This document shows, piece after piece, positions 1-5,678 of a DNA stretch of 7,933 nucleotides. Position 1 is the first letter of the stretch. The number at the start of each line of letters is the position of its first letter. The DNA comes from Geobacter sp. Lineage in GTDB: Bacteria; Desulfobacterota; Desulfuromonadia; Geobacterales; Geobacteraceae. The translations under genes were made by a program, and so were the position numbers. The stretch covers positions 1 to 7,933 of the forward strand of contig RPRC01000261.1 in assembly GCA_003857395.1 (NCBI GenBank). The letters run 5' to 3'. A model generated the notes under the pieces. The model did not search any database, was not told the origin of the DNA, and saw only the letters and a program-made list of their open reading frames with translations.

Positions 1-20
1 CTGTTTTCAACGGGGTATCC

Positions 21-1010
21 ATGCCTAGATACACAACCATCAGCAACCTGCTGGCCATAACCGCCGTATTTCTTGTCCTGCGCTTTCACCTGTTACCAGC
101 GGTGTTTGCCGGGCTTGCGGTGTATGTGCTGACATTGAAGCTCGCCCGTCATCTTCCCAAAAACTTGAACCGCTTTGCGCACAAGGTTGCCCTGGGAGTA
201 GTGGTGGTATGTGTTATAATCTGCCTGATAAGCGCCTGTGCCGCTATCTGGTCATTCATCGACAGCAGCAATAGCATCGCTGCCCTTTTGGCCACTGTAG
301 TCGACACACTTGGTAGTCTGCGCAGTACGCTTCCCGCCTCGGTTGCAGACGTTCTGCCAACGACAATTGAAGGGCTGCGTGAGCAGCTTGTTGAAATACT
401 GGGTGCTCATGCCAAAAAAATATCAGTGGTCGGAATGGAAGGCATCAAGGTTTTTGCTCATGTTCTGCTGGGAATGGTCGTTGGCGGAATGGCTGCAGTT
501 CATCACTTCAAAGAACACGACATGGCGCCGCCATTAATTAGTACGCTGCGATCCAGATTGCGAACACTTGCCACGGCCTTCGACAAGGTGGTTTTTGCTC
601 AGGTAAAGATATCCGGACTCAATACCGCCTTGACCGCCCTCTACCTGCTGGTCGCGCTGCCACTCTTCGAAATTCATCTCCCGATGGCAACATATCTGGT
701 TCTGCTTACGTTTGCCGTCGGCATGCTTCCCGTGGTAGGAAACCTTGTCTCAAACACCGTGATTGTTGTGATTAGCCTCGGAGTATCCCCAGGGGTCGGC
801 GTTGCATCACTTTTGTTTCTGGTACTGATTCATAAGGCCGAATATTTCATGAACGCCAGGATTGTCGGGCATGAAGTACAGGCAACAGCATGGGAACTGT
901 TGAGCGCTATGCTGCTGCTGGAGGCCACCTTTGGTGTTGCCGGACTGGTGGCAGCTCCGGTGGTGTACGCCTGGCTCAAGGCAGAGGTCAAGGAACAGGG
1001 AATGATCTGA
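21..1010 (+). CDS. AI-2E/PerM-family membrane permease
   Basis: Predicted multi-pass inner-membrane protein of 329 residues of the AI-2E transporter (PerM/YdiK-like) family, whose members are proposed to export small molecules or ions; the substrate here is unknown. Hydrophobic segments lie near residues 8-38 (a hairpin of two), 55-80, 140-162, 205-220, 222-262 (two) and 285-318. The soluble stretch at about 80-135 between the early and late membrane segments is typical of the family. The C-terminal half carries the family-like sequence around residues 222-240 (GMLPVVGN) and the later segment ending in VVYAWLK. At 329 residues it is slightly shorter than the usual 340-370. The ATG at 21 is preceded only by a weak purine stretch (ACGGGG), and the frame stays open to the left edge, so the true start could lie upstream of the window. 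It precedes htpX in the same direction with a 156-bp gap, so separate transcription is possible. Family assignment is fairly sure; function is not. Confidence 0.82.
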   Translation: MPRYTTISNLLAITAVFLVLRFHLLPAVFAGLAVYVLTLKLARHLPKNLNRFAHKVALGVVVVCVIICLISACAAIWSFIDSSNSIAALLATVVDTLGSLRSTLPASVADVLPTTIEGLREQLVEILGAHAKKISVVGMEGIKVFAHVLLGMVVGGMAAVHHFKEHDMAPPLISTLRSRLRTLATAFDKVVFAQVKISGLNTALTALYLLVALPLFEIHLPMATYLVLLTFAVGMLPVVGNLVSNTVIVVISLGVSPGVGVASLLFLVLIHKAEYFMNARIVGHEVQATAWELLSAMLLLEATFGVAGLVAAPVVYAWLKAEVKEQGMI

Positions 1011-1048
1011 TCCATTGCTATCAATTGGTTATCAAGGTAAATCATATC

Positions 1049-1072
1049 ACTTTCCGGTACTATACTTTCCGG
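1049..1072 (+). repeat. 9-bp tandem-like direct repeat upstream of htpX
   Basis: The sequence ACTTTCCGG occurs at 1049-1057 and again at 1064-1072, a 15-bp period, each copy preceded by a TAT-containing stretch. It lies in the 156-bp gap between the permease and htpX, about 95 bp before the htpX start. It could be a regulator binding site or chance. I see no convincing heat-shock (sigma-32) promoter here, although htpX is heat- or stress-controlled in some bacteria. Confidence 0.35.
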
Positions 1073-1152
1073 CAGTGGCAGCAAATCTGTACACGGCGAT
1101 GATTTGACCGGATACAGTTCAACAAAAACAGGCAGGAATGGATGCGATAAGT

Positions 1153-1159
1153 AAAGGAG
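1153..1159 (+). promoter_or_regulatory. Ribosome binding site of htpX
   Basis: AAAGGAG lies 7 nt before the ATG at 1167. It is a strong Shine-Dalgarno match and fixes the htpX start, which also gives an N-terminus beginning directly before the first membrane segment, as in other HtpX proteins. Confidence 0.8.
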
Positions 1160-1166
1160 AATACAC

Positions 1167-2054
1167 ATGTTCAAGAGAGTCATGCTGTTTCTTATCACCA
1201 ACCTGGCAATAGTTCTCGTGCTCGGCATTGTGCTGAACCTGCTGGGGGTCGGCCGCATCCTGGATGAGCAGGGACTGGGCCTCGACCTCACCAATCTGAT
1301 CGTCTTCGCAGCGGTCTTCGGATTCGGCGGCTCGCTGATCTCGCTCGCCATCTCCAAGTGGACCGCGAAACGGCTCACCGGCGCCCGCGTCATCACAACG
1401 CCCTCCAGTGAGGTAGAGGCCTGGCTGGTGCAGATCGTGAGCAGACAGGCGAAAAACGCCGGCATCGGCATGCCCGAGGTGGCAATTTACGAGGCGCCGG
1501 ATGTCAATGCCTTTGCCACCGGCATGCGCCGCAACAATGCCCTGGTGGCGGTGAGTACCGGCCTGCTGCGTTCCATGAATCGCGACGAGGCCGAAGCAGT
1601 GCTGGGTCACGAGATAAGCCACGTTGCAAACGGCGACATGGTCACCCTGGCGCTAATCCAGGGGGTGGTGAACACTTTTGTCATCGTTGCCTCACGAGTG
1701 GTCGGGCATCTGGTGGACCGGGTGGTGTTCAAAACCGAGCGCGGCCACGGCCCGGCCTTCTATATCACCTCTATTGTCGCCCAACTGGTCTTCGGCATCC
1801 TTGCCAGCATCATCGTCTTCTGGTTCAGCAGACAACGTGAATTCCGTGCCGATGCCGGCGGGGCATCCCTGGCAGGCCGCGAGAAAATGGTCGCGGCGCT
1901 GGAAAAACTGCAAAGCAGTTCCGTGCCACCGCAACTACCCGACCAGATGGCGGCCTTCGGCATCTCCGGTGGTGTCAGCCACGGCCTCAAACGCCTCTTC
2001 ATGACCCACCCGCCGCTGGATGAACGTATCGCGGCTCTCAAACGCGGCATATGA
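1167..2054 (+). CDS. htpX: Membrane zinc metalloprotease HtpX
   Basis: Inner-membrane M48-family zinc endopeptidase of 295 residues, close to the usual HtpX length (about 280-295). Known HtpX proteins degrade misfolded or damaged membrane proteins together with FtsH. Two N-terminal membrane segments (about residues 5-25 and 37-57) are followed by a cytoplasmic catalytic domain. The zinc motif HEISH has ligands His148 and His152 and catalytic Glu149. The third ligand is most likely Glu225 in the [10 protein letters not shown] motif. Two further hydrophobic stretches (about 160-185 and 197-217) lie between these motifs, as expected. The C-terminal [19 protein letters not shown] ending, here [11 protein letters not shown], is typical of the family. 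All key residues are present and the frame is intact, so it should be active. A good RBS supports the start. It is followed by a decayed coiled-coil gene and a terminator. Confidence 0.97.
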   Translation: MFKRVMLFLITNLAIVLVLGIVLNLLGVGRILDEQGLGLDLTNLIVFAAVFGFGGSLISLAISKWTAKRLTGARVITTPSSEVEAWLVQIVSRQAKNAGIGMPEVAIYEAPDVNAFATGMRRNNALVAVSTGLLRSMNRDEAEAVLGHEISHVANGDMVTLALIQGVVNTFVIVASRVVGHLVDRVVFKTERGHGPAFYITSIVAQLVFGILASIIVFWFSRQREFRADAGGASLAGREKMVAALEKLQSSSVPPQLPDQMAAFGISGGVSHGLKRLFMTHPPLDERIAALKRGI

Positions 2055-2075
2055 TCTGGTCTTCACTTCGACTAG

Positions 2076-2375
2076 TACATCCAGGCAATTCTGGAAGAGT
2101 GGAAAGCCGATATCGACTCGCTGATGGCCAAGGCCAGTGAAATTTCGGCAGACATCAGAAGTGAATACAATAAGCTGATTGCATCACTGAAGGCAAAGCA
2201 GGAAGCAACCCTGCGGAAGATCAAGGAGCTTCAGAAGTCTGGGGGGAAAGCACCTGGGAAGACCCAAAAGCTGGCGTGGATTGCCATCGGTGAAGCTATC
2301 GATTCGGCCAGATCCCGCCGGCGTGCGAATAGGAGCAGAGCCACTGACCATCTGTATAGCAGGTACTTGAGGTAA
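2076..2375 (+). pseudogene. Decayed small coiled-coil protein gene
   Basis: Reading from 2076, the frame encodes YIQAILEEWKADIDSLMAK and continues as an amphipathic, Lys/Glu/Ala-rich coiled coil to about 2240. This resembles, from memory, a family of roughly 90-residue stress-related coiled-coil proteins with a pattern of LDEWKADIDKLKAKA, then SAD..EY, then AKQEA. A TAG at 2073-2075 blocks the frame directly upstream, and no start codon precedes the homologous part. The only in-frame ATG (2124) lacks a Shine-Dalgarno sequence and would drop the conserved N-terminus. After a run of six G (2241-2246) the family-like sequence (ESTWEDPKAGVD) continues in another frame at 2246-2281. It then returns to the first frame as AIGEAIDSARSR from about 2283. 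Past that, the tail to the stop at 2373-2375 looks unrelated and basic. I infer an inactivated gene with a nonsense or start-region loss and two compensating frameshifts. A translated 83-residue product from 2124 cannot be excluded. Confidence 0.62.
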
Positions 2376-2396
2376 CACCTAATAGGGGATGCATGG

Positions 2397-2422
2397 ACGC
2401 CCTCGCAGGGCGTTCCGTTTTT
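2397..2422 (+). terminator. Rho-independent terminator after the htpX block
   Basis: A perfect 7-bp stem, ACGCCCT (2397-2403) with AGGGCGT (2407-2413), closes a CGC loop. A TCCG spacer and five T (2418-2422) follow. On the minus strand no T-run follows the stem, so it works for the rightward htpX/coiled-coil transcript and not clearly for the leftward gene ending at 2480. Confidence 0.85.
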
Positions 2423-2479
2423 AGACGCCAATATAAAACAGATCGTTGTGGTTGTTAAGAAGGTCAGCCTAAGAAATAA

Positions 2480-3793
2480 TTACTGCGGCGTTTCTGAAAC
2501 GACTATTCTTACCCTGACCACTGAAGTCGGCGTAACCTCTTCGCAAACCAGAACAAACCCATTCCACGTAATTTGATCTCCCTTTTTCGGAAATCTCCTG
2601 AGATCGTTAAGAATCAGGCCGGCCAGCGTATCGTAGGGTAGTCCCTCTTCGAACTTGATATCGAGTACTTCTTCCAGGTCATTCAGTGAAATCAGGCCAT
2701 CGACCAGAAAGCTGCCATCCGGGAGCCGTTCCGCCCGGCGCAGCTCGCCCTCGTCGTGTTCATCCTCGATCTCGCCAACCAGCTCCTCCAGCAGATCTTC
2801 AGTGGTAACCAGACCGCTGATACCGCCGTATTCATCAACAACAAAAACCATATGCATCCTCTTGCTCTGCATTTCCAGGAGCAGGGCACTGGCCCGTTTG
2901 CTTTCCGGAACGTACAGAGGTGGCCTCACAATCTCGCCAAGATCGAATTCCGGTGAATCGAAAAGAGGGTGCAAAAACAGGTCCTTGCTGTGGATAAAAC
3001 CTATGATGTTTTCCAGATCATTCCGGTACACCGGATAGCGGGTATACATGTGCGCCCTGACAACCTGCATGAGAACATCTCTTGGTGAATTTATATCCAG
3101 GGCAATCATTCTGGTTCGCGGCACCATTACCTCGCTGACCTGCGTATGGCTGAAGTCCAGCATGTTTTCGATCATCTTGTGTTCGTGCTCGGTCAAGGCG
3201 CCCGCTTCGCCTCCTTCGGCAACAGTGTGCAGCACTTCTTCCCTGGTTATGAACTCCTGGCCACCGGAAGGCTTGACACCAAATACGGCCAGCACCGCCC
3301 GGTTCGACAGGGTCAGAAATTTTACAGCTATCCCGCCAATTGTTGCCAGAGCGTTAATCGGTTTCGCAACAAGCAGTGACATCCGGTCCGCAAACTGAAG
3401 ACCGATGGTCTTGGGGGCAAGTTCACCAAGGATCAGGGAAAAGTATGAGACCAACACGACGACAATACCGATGGAGATGGGCTCGGCTGCCTCGCGGACC
3501 ATAGCATAGGGAACGGAATCCAGCAAAGGCTTGAAATACTCGACTGCTGTTGCACCTCCGACTGCCGATGCCAGCGAACCGACCACCGTCACGCCAACCT
3601 GTACCGTGGCCAGAAAGCGGTGAGGGTCATTCTGGAGCTTTTCCACGACCATTGCCCTGGTATTACCCTCCGCCACGAGCCTGGCGATGGTACTCTTGCG
3701 GGCCGATATGATGGCGAGTTCGGATCCTGAGAAGAAGCCATTTACAAGGATCAGGATGAAAATAACTACGAGTTCGACTACAATGGATTCCAC
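2480..3793 (-). CDS. CNNM/CBS/CorC-type membrane protein ('hemolysin family')
   Basis: Protein of 437 residues with the complete architecture of the HlyC/CorC-CNNM family. An N-terminal CNNM (DUF21) membrane domain occupies about residues 1-195, with hydrophobic segments near 4-22, 62-82, 105-125 and 140-170. Next comes a pair of CBS domains (about 215-345), starting after EVMVPRTRM and ending near EDLLEELVGEI. A CorC_HlyC domain (about 352-433) is at the C-terminus. Relatives include proteins linked to Mg2+/Co2+ export and, in E. coli, to polyamine export; despite the name, hemolysis is not established for most members. The start is GTG (3793-3791), backed by an AGGAG 7 nt upstream, and places the first membrane segment right at the N-terminus. 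It begins 13 bp after the stop of the upstream DMT transporter and is probably co-transcribed with it. No terminator is obvious after its stop. The frame is intact. Substrate unknown. Confidence 0.93.
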   Translation of the reverse strand: MESIVVELVVIFILILVNGFFSGSELAIISARKSTIARLVAEGNTRAMVVEKLQNDPHRFLATVQVGVTVVGSLASAVGGATAVEYFKPLLDSVPYAMVREAAEPISIGIVVVLVSYFSLILGELAPKTIGLQFADRMSLLVAKPINALATIGGIAVKFLTLSNRAVLAVFGVKPSGGQEFITREEVLHTVAEGGEAGALTEHEHKMIENMLDFSHTQVSEVMVPRTRMIALDINSPRDVLMQVVRAHMYTRYPVYRNDLENIIGFIHSKDLFLHPLFDSPEFDLGEIVRPPLYVPESKRASALLLEMQSKRMHMVFVVDEYGGISGLVTTEDLLEELVGEIEDEHDEGELRRAERLPDGSFLVDGLISLNDLEEVLDIKFEEGLPYDTLAGLILNDLRRFPKKGDQITWNGFVLVCEEVTPTSVVRVRIVVSETPQ

Positions 3794-3800
3794 AATGTAT

Positions 3801-3805
3801 CTCCT
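3801..3805 (-). promoter_or_regulatory. Ribosome binding site deciding a GTG start
   Basis: On the minus strand AGGAG is followed by 7 nt and then GTG at 3793-3791. The site sits wholly in the 13-bp gap after the upstream stop codon (3809-3807), which fits translational coupling of the two genes. Confidence 0.75.
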
Positions 3806-3806
3806 G

Positions 3807-4850
3807 TCAATGAATATGCCGATGATGAATGTCGGGCCAGTGCACGTGTGTATGGGTTACCGGTTCATGCGCATGGACATGGTCGTGCTTCTCTTCGTAT
3901 TCTCCGTTGTCGTGCTCATGTAGATGGTGCTCCTCATGCTCATGGGGATGGCCGTGGACATAACTTTCATGTAGGTGGAGGTGCCGGTGCAATTCACCAT
4001 AGAGGAAGAACATCCCCGAAAGCATGATCAGCGCAGCCACCCAATACTCACCGGGTGGGCGCTCTCCAAGAACTATGACGGCGAGGATAGTGCCGATGAA
4101 CGGTCCTGATGCGAACCATGTGCTGGTTCTCGCCGACCCGATCTCCCTCAGGGCATGAATGAAAAGGACCAGGCTCGCCCCAAAGCTGAGTGCCCCGATG
4201 ATGAGCGCTCCTGATACCTGAAATACCGTGACCTGGCTTTTGAACAGAAAAAGGGAGAGAATGACGTTGAATATCCCAGCGCTCCAACCCTTTATGCATG
4301 CCAGGAGGGAGGCAGGAATGGACTCCAGTTCCCGTGTCAGGTTGTTGTCGATTCCCCAAAGGATGCAGGCAGCTAGCACGGAGAGTCCAGGAATTGACCA
4401 CTGTAAATCATTACTACCAGTGAAAACGACGAGAATTGAAGCACCGACGATAAACAACTTTCCAATCCAGACCCTGTACCCGACGTGCTCATGAAAGATC
4501 ATCCAGGCAAGAAGAGTAGTGGCTACGGCCTCGAAATTGAGGAGTAACGATACCTCGGATGCCGTCCCGAAGCGGATTCCATATGCCAGGAAGAGTGGAG
4601 CTGCTACACCTCCGGATATAATTGCGCCTACAAGGTTAGCCCGCTGCCTCCAAGAAAGTGAACTCAGAATGTCGTAAATCGGGATCGTTTGACGGAGGAC
4701 CACCCCTGTCAGACCCAAGCCGGATCCCAAGTAGAGAAGCCCGGCGAGGAGTGATGATGGCATCTGCCCCACGATAGCCTTGCAGGCGACCGGTGACATG
4801 CCAAACAGAATTGCAGAGAGAATTGCGTAGTGCAGACCCTTTTTCCCCAT
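3807..4850 (-). CDS. DMT/EamA-family transporter with histidine-rich tail
   Basis: Inner-membrane protein of 347 residues. Residues 1-287 look like a standard EamA drug/metabolite transporter made of two five-helix repeats. Features are ALLFGMSPV-like first helix (AILFGMSPVACK), the LLLNFEAVATTLLAW stretch at the end of repeat one (about 102-116), and the second-repeat equivalent at about 252-285 with LGERPPGEYWVAALIMLSGM. The C-terminal 60 residues (288-347) carry 23 histidines with Asp and Glu, in HxH patterns ending WPDIHHRHIH. Such tails usually bind divalent metals, and from memory similar tails occur in a subgroup of DMT proteins, so nickel, cobalt or zinc handling is possible; the substrate is not shown. 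The ATG at 4850 has only a weak, distant purine stretch upstream, but the next Met would cut into helix one. It lies 52 bp after tnpR on the same strand and 13 bp before the CNNM/CorC gene. Confidence 0.88.
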   Translation of the reverse strand: MGKKGLHYAILSAILFGMSPVACKAIVGQMPSSLLAGLLYLGSGLGLTGVVLRQTIPIYDILSSLSWRQRANLVGAIISGGVAAPLFLAYGIRFGTASEVSLLLNFEAVATTLLAWMIFHEHVGYRVWIGKLFIVGASILVVFTGSNDLQWSIPGLSVLAACILWGIDNNLTRELESIPASLLACIKGWSAGIFNVILSLFLFKSQVTVFQVSGALIIGALSFGASLVLFIHALREIGSARTSTWFASGPFIGTILAVIVLGERPPGEYWVAALIMLSGMFFLYGELHRHLHLHESYVHGHPHEHEEHHLHEHDNGEYEEKHDHVHAHEPVTHTHVHWPDIHHRHIH

Positions 4851-4857
4851 TTTATAA

Positions 4858-4871
4858 ATAGAGACCTCTAT
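4858..4871. promoter_or_regulatory. Palindrome in the AT-rich leader of the DMT transporter
   Basis: ATAGAG (4858-4863) and CTCTAT (4866-4871) form perfect 6-bp arms around AC, starting 7 bp before the transporter start codon. On the minus strand a weak promoter can be drawn just upstream: TAGACA (4905-4900), 18 bp, then AAATAT (4881-4876), which would place the palindrome around the transcription start. An operator is an inference; the match to known metal-regulator boxes is not evident, and the AT-rich setting makes short palindromes likely by chance. Confidence 0.35.
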
Positions 4872-4902
4872 ATTAATATTTTTCTAATTACCTTAATTGT
4901 GT

Positions 4903-5481
4903 CTATCTTTGAGTGGTTGATGGTTGGTGGTCAGTTGAGGCGGGAACCCACCGATAAAGGGTTGGAATTGATACTCCCAAGTTCCGGGCTACTTCTTTCG
5001 CCGAGACGCCGTTTGCCAGCAGTTTCTTCGCCGACTCGATCTTGCTGTCGGTCATAAGACGTTTGCGGCCCCCGATTCGCCCCTGTCCACGTGCGGCGAT
5101 CAATCCGGCCTGGGTACGTTCCACGATCAGTTCACGCTCCATTTGCGCCAGGCTCGCCATCACGTGGAAGAAGAAACGCCCAGACGGCGTGCCGGTGTCA
5201 ATACTGTCGGTGAGGCTCTTGAAGTTAATTCCCCGATCTGCCAGTTCGGTGACGAGGCCAACCAATCCCTTGACGCTACGGCCAAGTCGATCAAGTTTCC
5301 ATACGACAAGCGTGTCGCCTTCTCGTAGTACCTCCAACGTAAGCTTCAATCCGGGGCGCTCTGTATGGGTGCCGCTCATCCGGTCTTCATAAATTTTCCC
5401 GCATCCAGTTTGGGTAAGCGCAGTGCGCTGCAAATCCAGGTTCTGATCCAGGGTTGAAACACGAGCATAGCCAACCAACAT
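4903..5481 (-). CDS. tnpR: Tn3-family serine resolvase
   Basis: Serine recombinase of 192 residues that resolves transposition cointegrates at the res site. The N-terminal catalytic domain (about 1-135) starts LVGYARVS, with nucleophile Ser9 and Arg7. The arginines of the active site are seen in KLDRLGRS (Arg65, Arg68). The long E helix with MASLAQMERELIVERT is near 108-123. A C-terminal helix-turn-helix (about 155-178, AKEVARNLGVSIPTLYRW) binds DNA. The length is normal for small resolvase/invertases. A 12-residue tail after the HTH is polar and looks unconserved. AAGGAGGT lies 6 nt before the ATG. The gene diverges from tnpA across a 197-bp region, the classic Tn3 arrangement in which the resolvase binds res there and often represses both genes. 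A DNA invertase with the same fold is the alternative, but the neighbouring transposase favours resolvase. Confidence 0.93.
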   Translation of the reverse strand: MLVGYARVSTLDQNLDLQRTALTQTGCGKIYEDRMSGTHTERPGLKLTLEVLREGDTLVVWKLDRLGRSVKGLVGLVTELADRGINFKSLTDSIDTGTPSGRFFFHVMASLAQMERELIVERTQAGLIAARGQGRIGGRKRLMTDSKIESAKKLLANGVSAKEVARNLGVSIPTLYRWVPASTDHQPSTTQR

Positions 5482-5487
5482 TGACCT

Positions 5488-5495
5488 ACCTCCTT
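5488..5495 (-). promoter_or_regulatory. Ribosome binding site of tnpR
   Basis: A full AAGGAGGT Shine-Dalgarno lies 6 nt before the tnpR ATG (5481-5479). It excludes the longer upstream frame and supports a well-translated resolvase. Confidence 0.85.
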
Positions 5496-5612
5496 CAGTT
5501 CTTCAAACGGTTTCTCAAATCCGGCAGCACCTAAATTCTCATAATTCGTTGCAATGGTAACAAAACGAGAATAGTATTTCAAGAATGGTTTTTGAGAATT
5601 GCAAGCCATTGA

Positions 5613-5646
5613 ATTTGCATGTTTGCATCACCGAAGAAATGCAAAT
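5613..5646. repeat. 34-bp inverted repeat in the res region
   Basis: Perfect 8-bp arms ATTTGCAT and ATGCAAAT are separated by 18 bp. A second TTTGCAT (5622-5628) directly repeats the left arm. The overall span matches a two-dimer-arm resolvase subsite, so it is the best single candidate for a res subsite, by inference from length and position. Confidence 0.5.
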
Positions 5647-5650
5647 ATCA

Positions 5651-5664
5651 AAAACGTACGTTTT
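5651..5664. repeat. 14-bp perfect palindrome before the tnpA RBS
   Basis: AAAACGTACGTTTT is a perfect palindrome ending one base before the tnpA ribosome binding region. It could be part of a res subsite, an operator limiting transposase expression, or a small hairpin in the tnpA leader. Confidence 0.45.
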
Positions 5665-5665
5665 C

Positions 5666-5673
5666 GAGAGGAG
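5666..5673 (+). promoter_or_regulatory. Ribosome binding site of tnpA
   Basis: GAGAGGAG lies 5 nt before the ATG at 5679, fixing the transposase start. The resulting N-terminus MPRRSILT matches the usual start of many Tn3-family transposases. Confidence 0.8.
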
Positions 5674-5678
5674 CCACC

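Larger units (their letters stand above)
5482..5678. promoter_or_regulatory. Divergent tnpR-tnpA control region, probable res site
   Basis: This 197-bp AT-rich region between divergent tnpR and tnpA is where Tn3-type elements keep the resolution site, three resolvase-binding subsites that overlap both promoters. It is rich in inverted repeats. ATTCTC (5535-5540) pairs with GAGAAT (5567-5572), a 38-bp unit. ATTTGCAT (5613-5620) pairs with ATGCAAAT (5639-5646), a 34-bp unit, the length expected of res subsite II. TTCTCAAA (5512-5519) pairs with TTTGAGAA (5591-5598). I cannot assign subsites I-III or the crossover dinucleotide with confidence, and no promoter elements are strong enough to call. 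Confidence 0.6.

Noticed and set aside
830..1622. Long minus-strand frames opposite the permease and htpX
   Set aside because: They are antisense shadows of well-supported genes, with Ser/Pro/His-rich, low-complexity translations and no RBS.
2051..2134. Short frame whose ATG overlaps the htpX stop (ATGA)
   Set aside because: It encodes about 28 residues without recognisable features, has no Shine-Dalgarno, and runs out of frame with the coiled-coil remnant.
2385..2422. GGGGATGCATGG... as a Tn3-type 38-bp terminal repeat
   Set aside because: It starts with GGGG but does not end in TAAG and is mostly the terminator hairpin; no partner repeat is visible.
3840..3990. Repetitive CAT/ATG-rich stretch as a DNA repeat array
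   Set aside because: It is the codon pattern of the histidine-rich tail of the DMT transporter, not an independent repeat or CRISPR.
5376..5609. Minus-strand 77-codon frame across the tnpR start
   Set aside because: It is out of frame with tnpR, lacks an RBS, and overlaps the res region; tnpR has a much better start.
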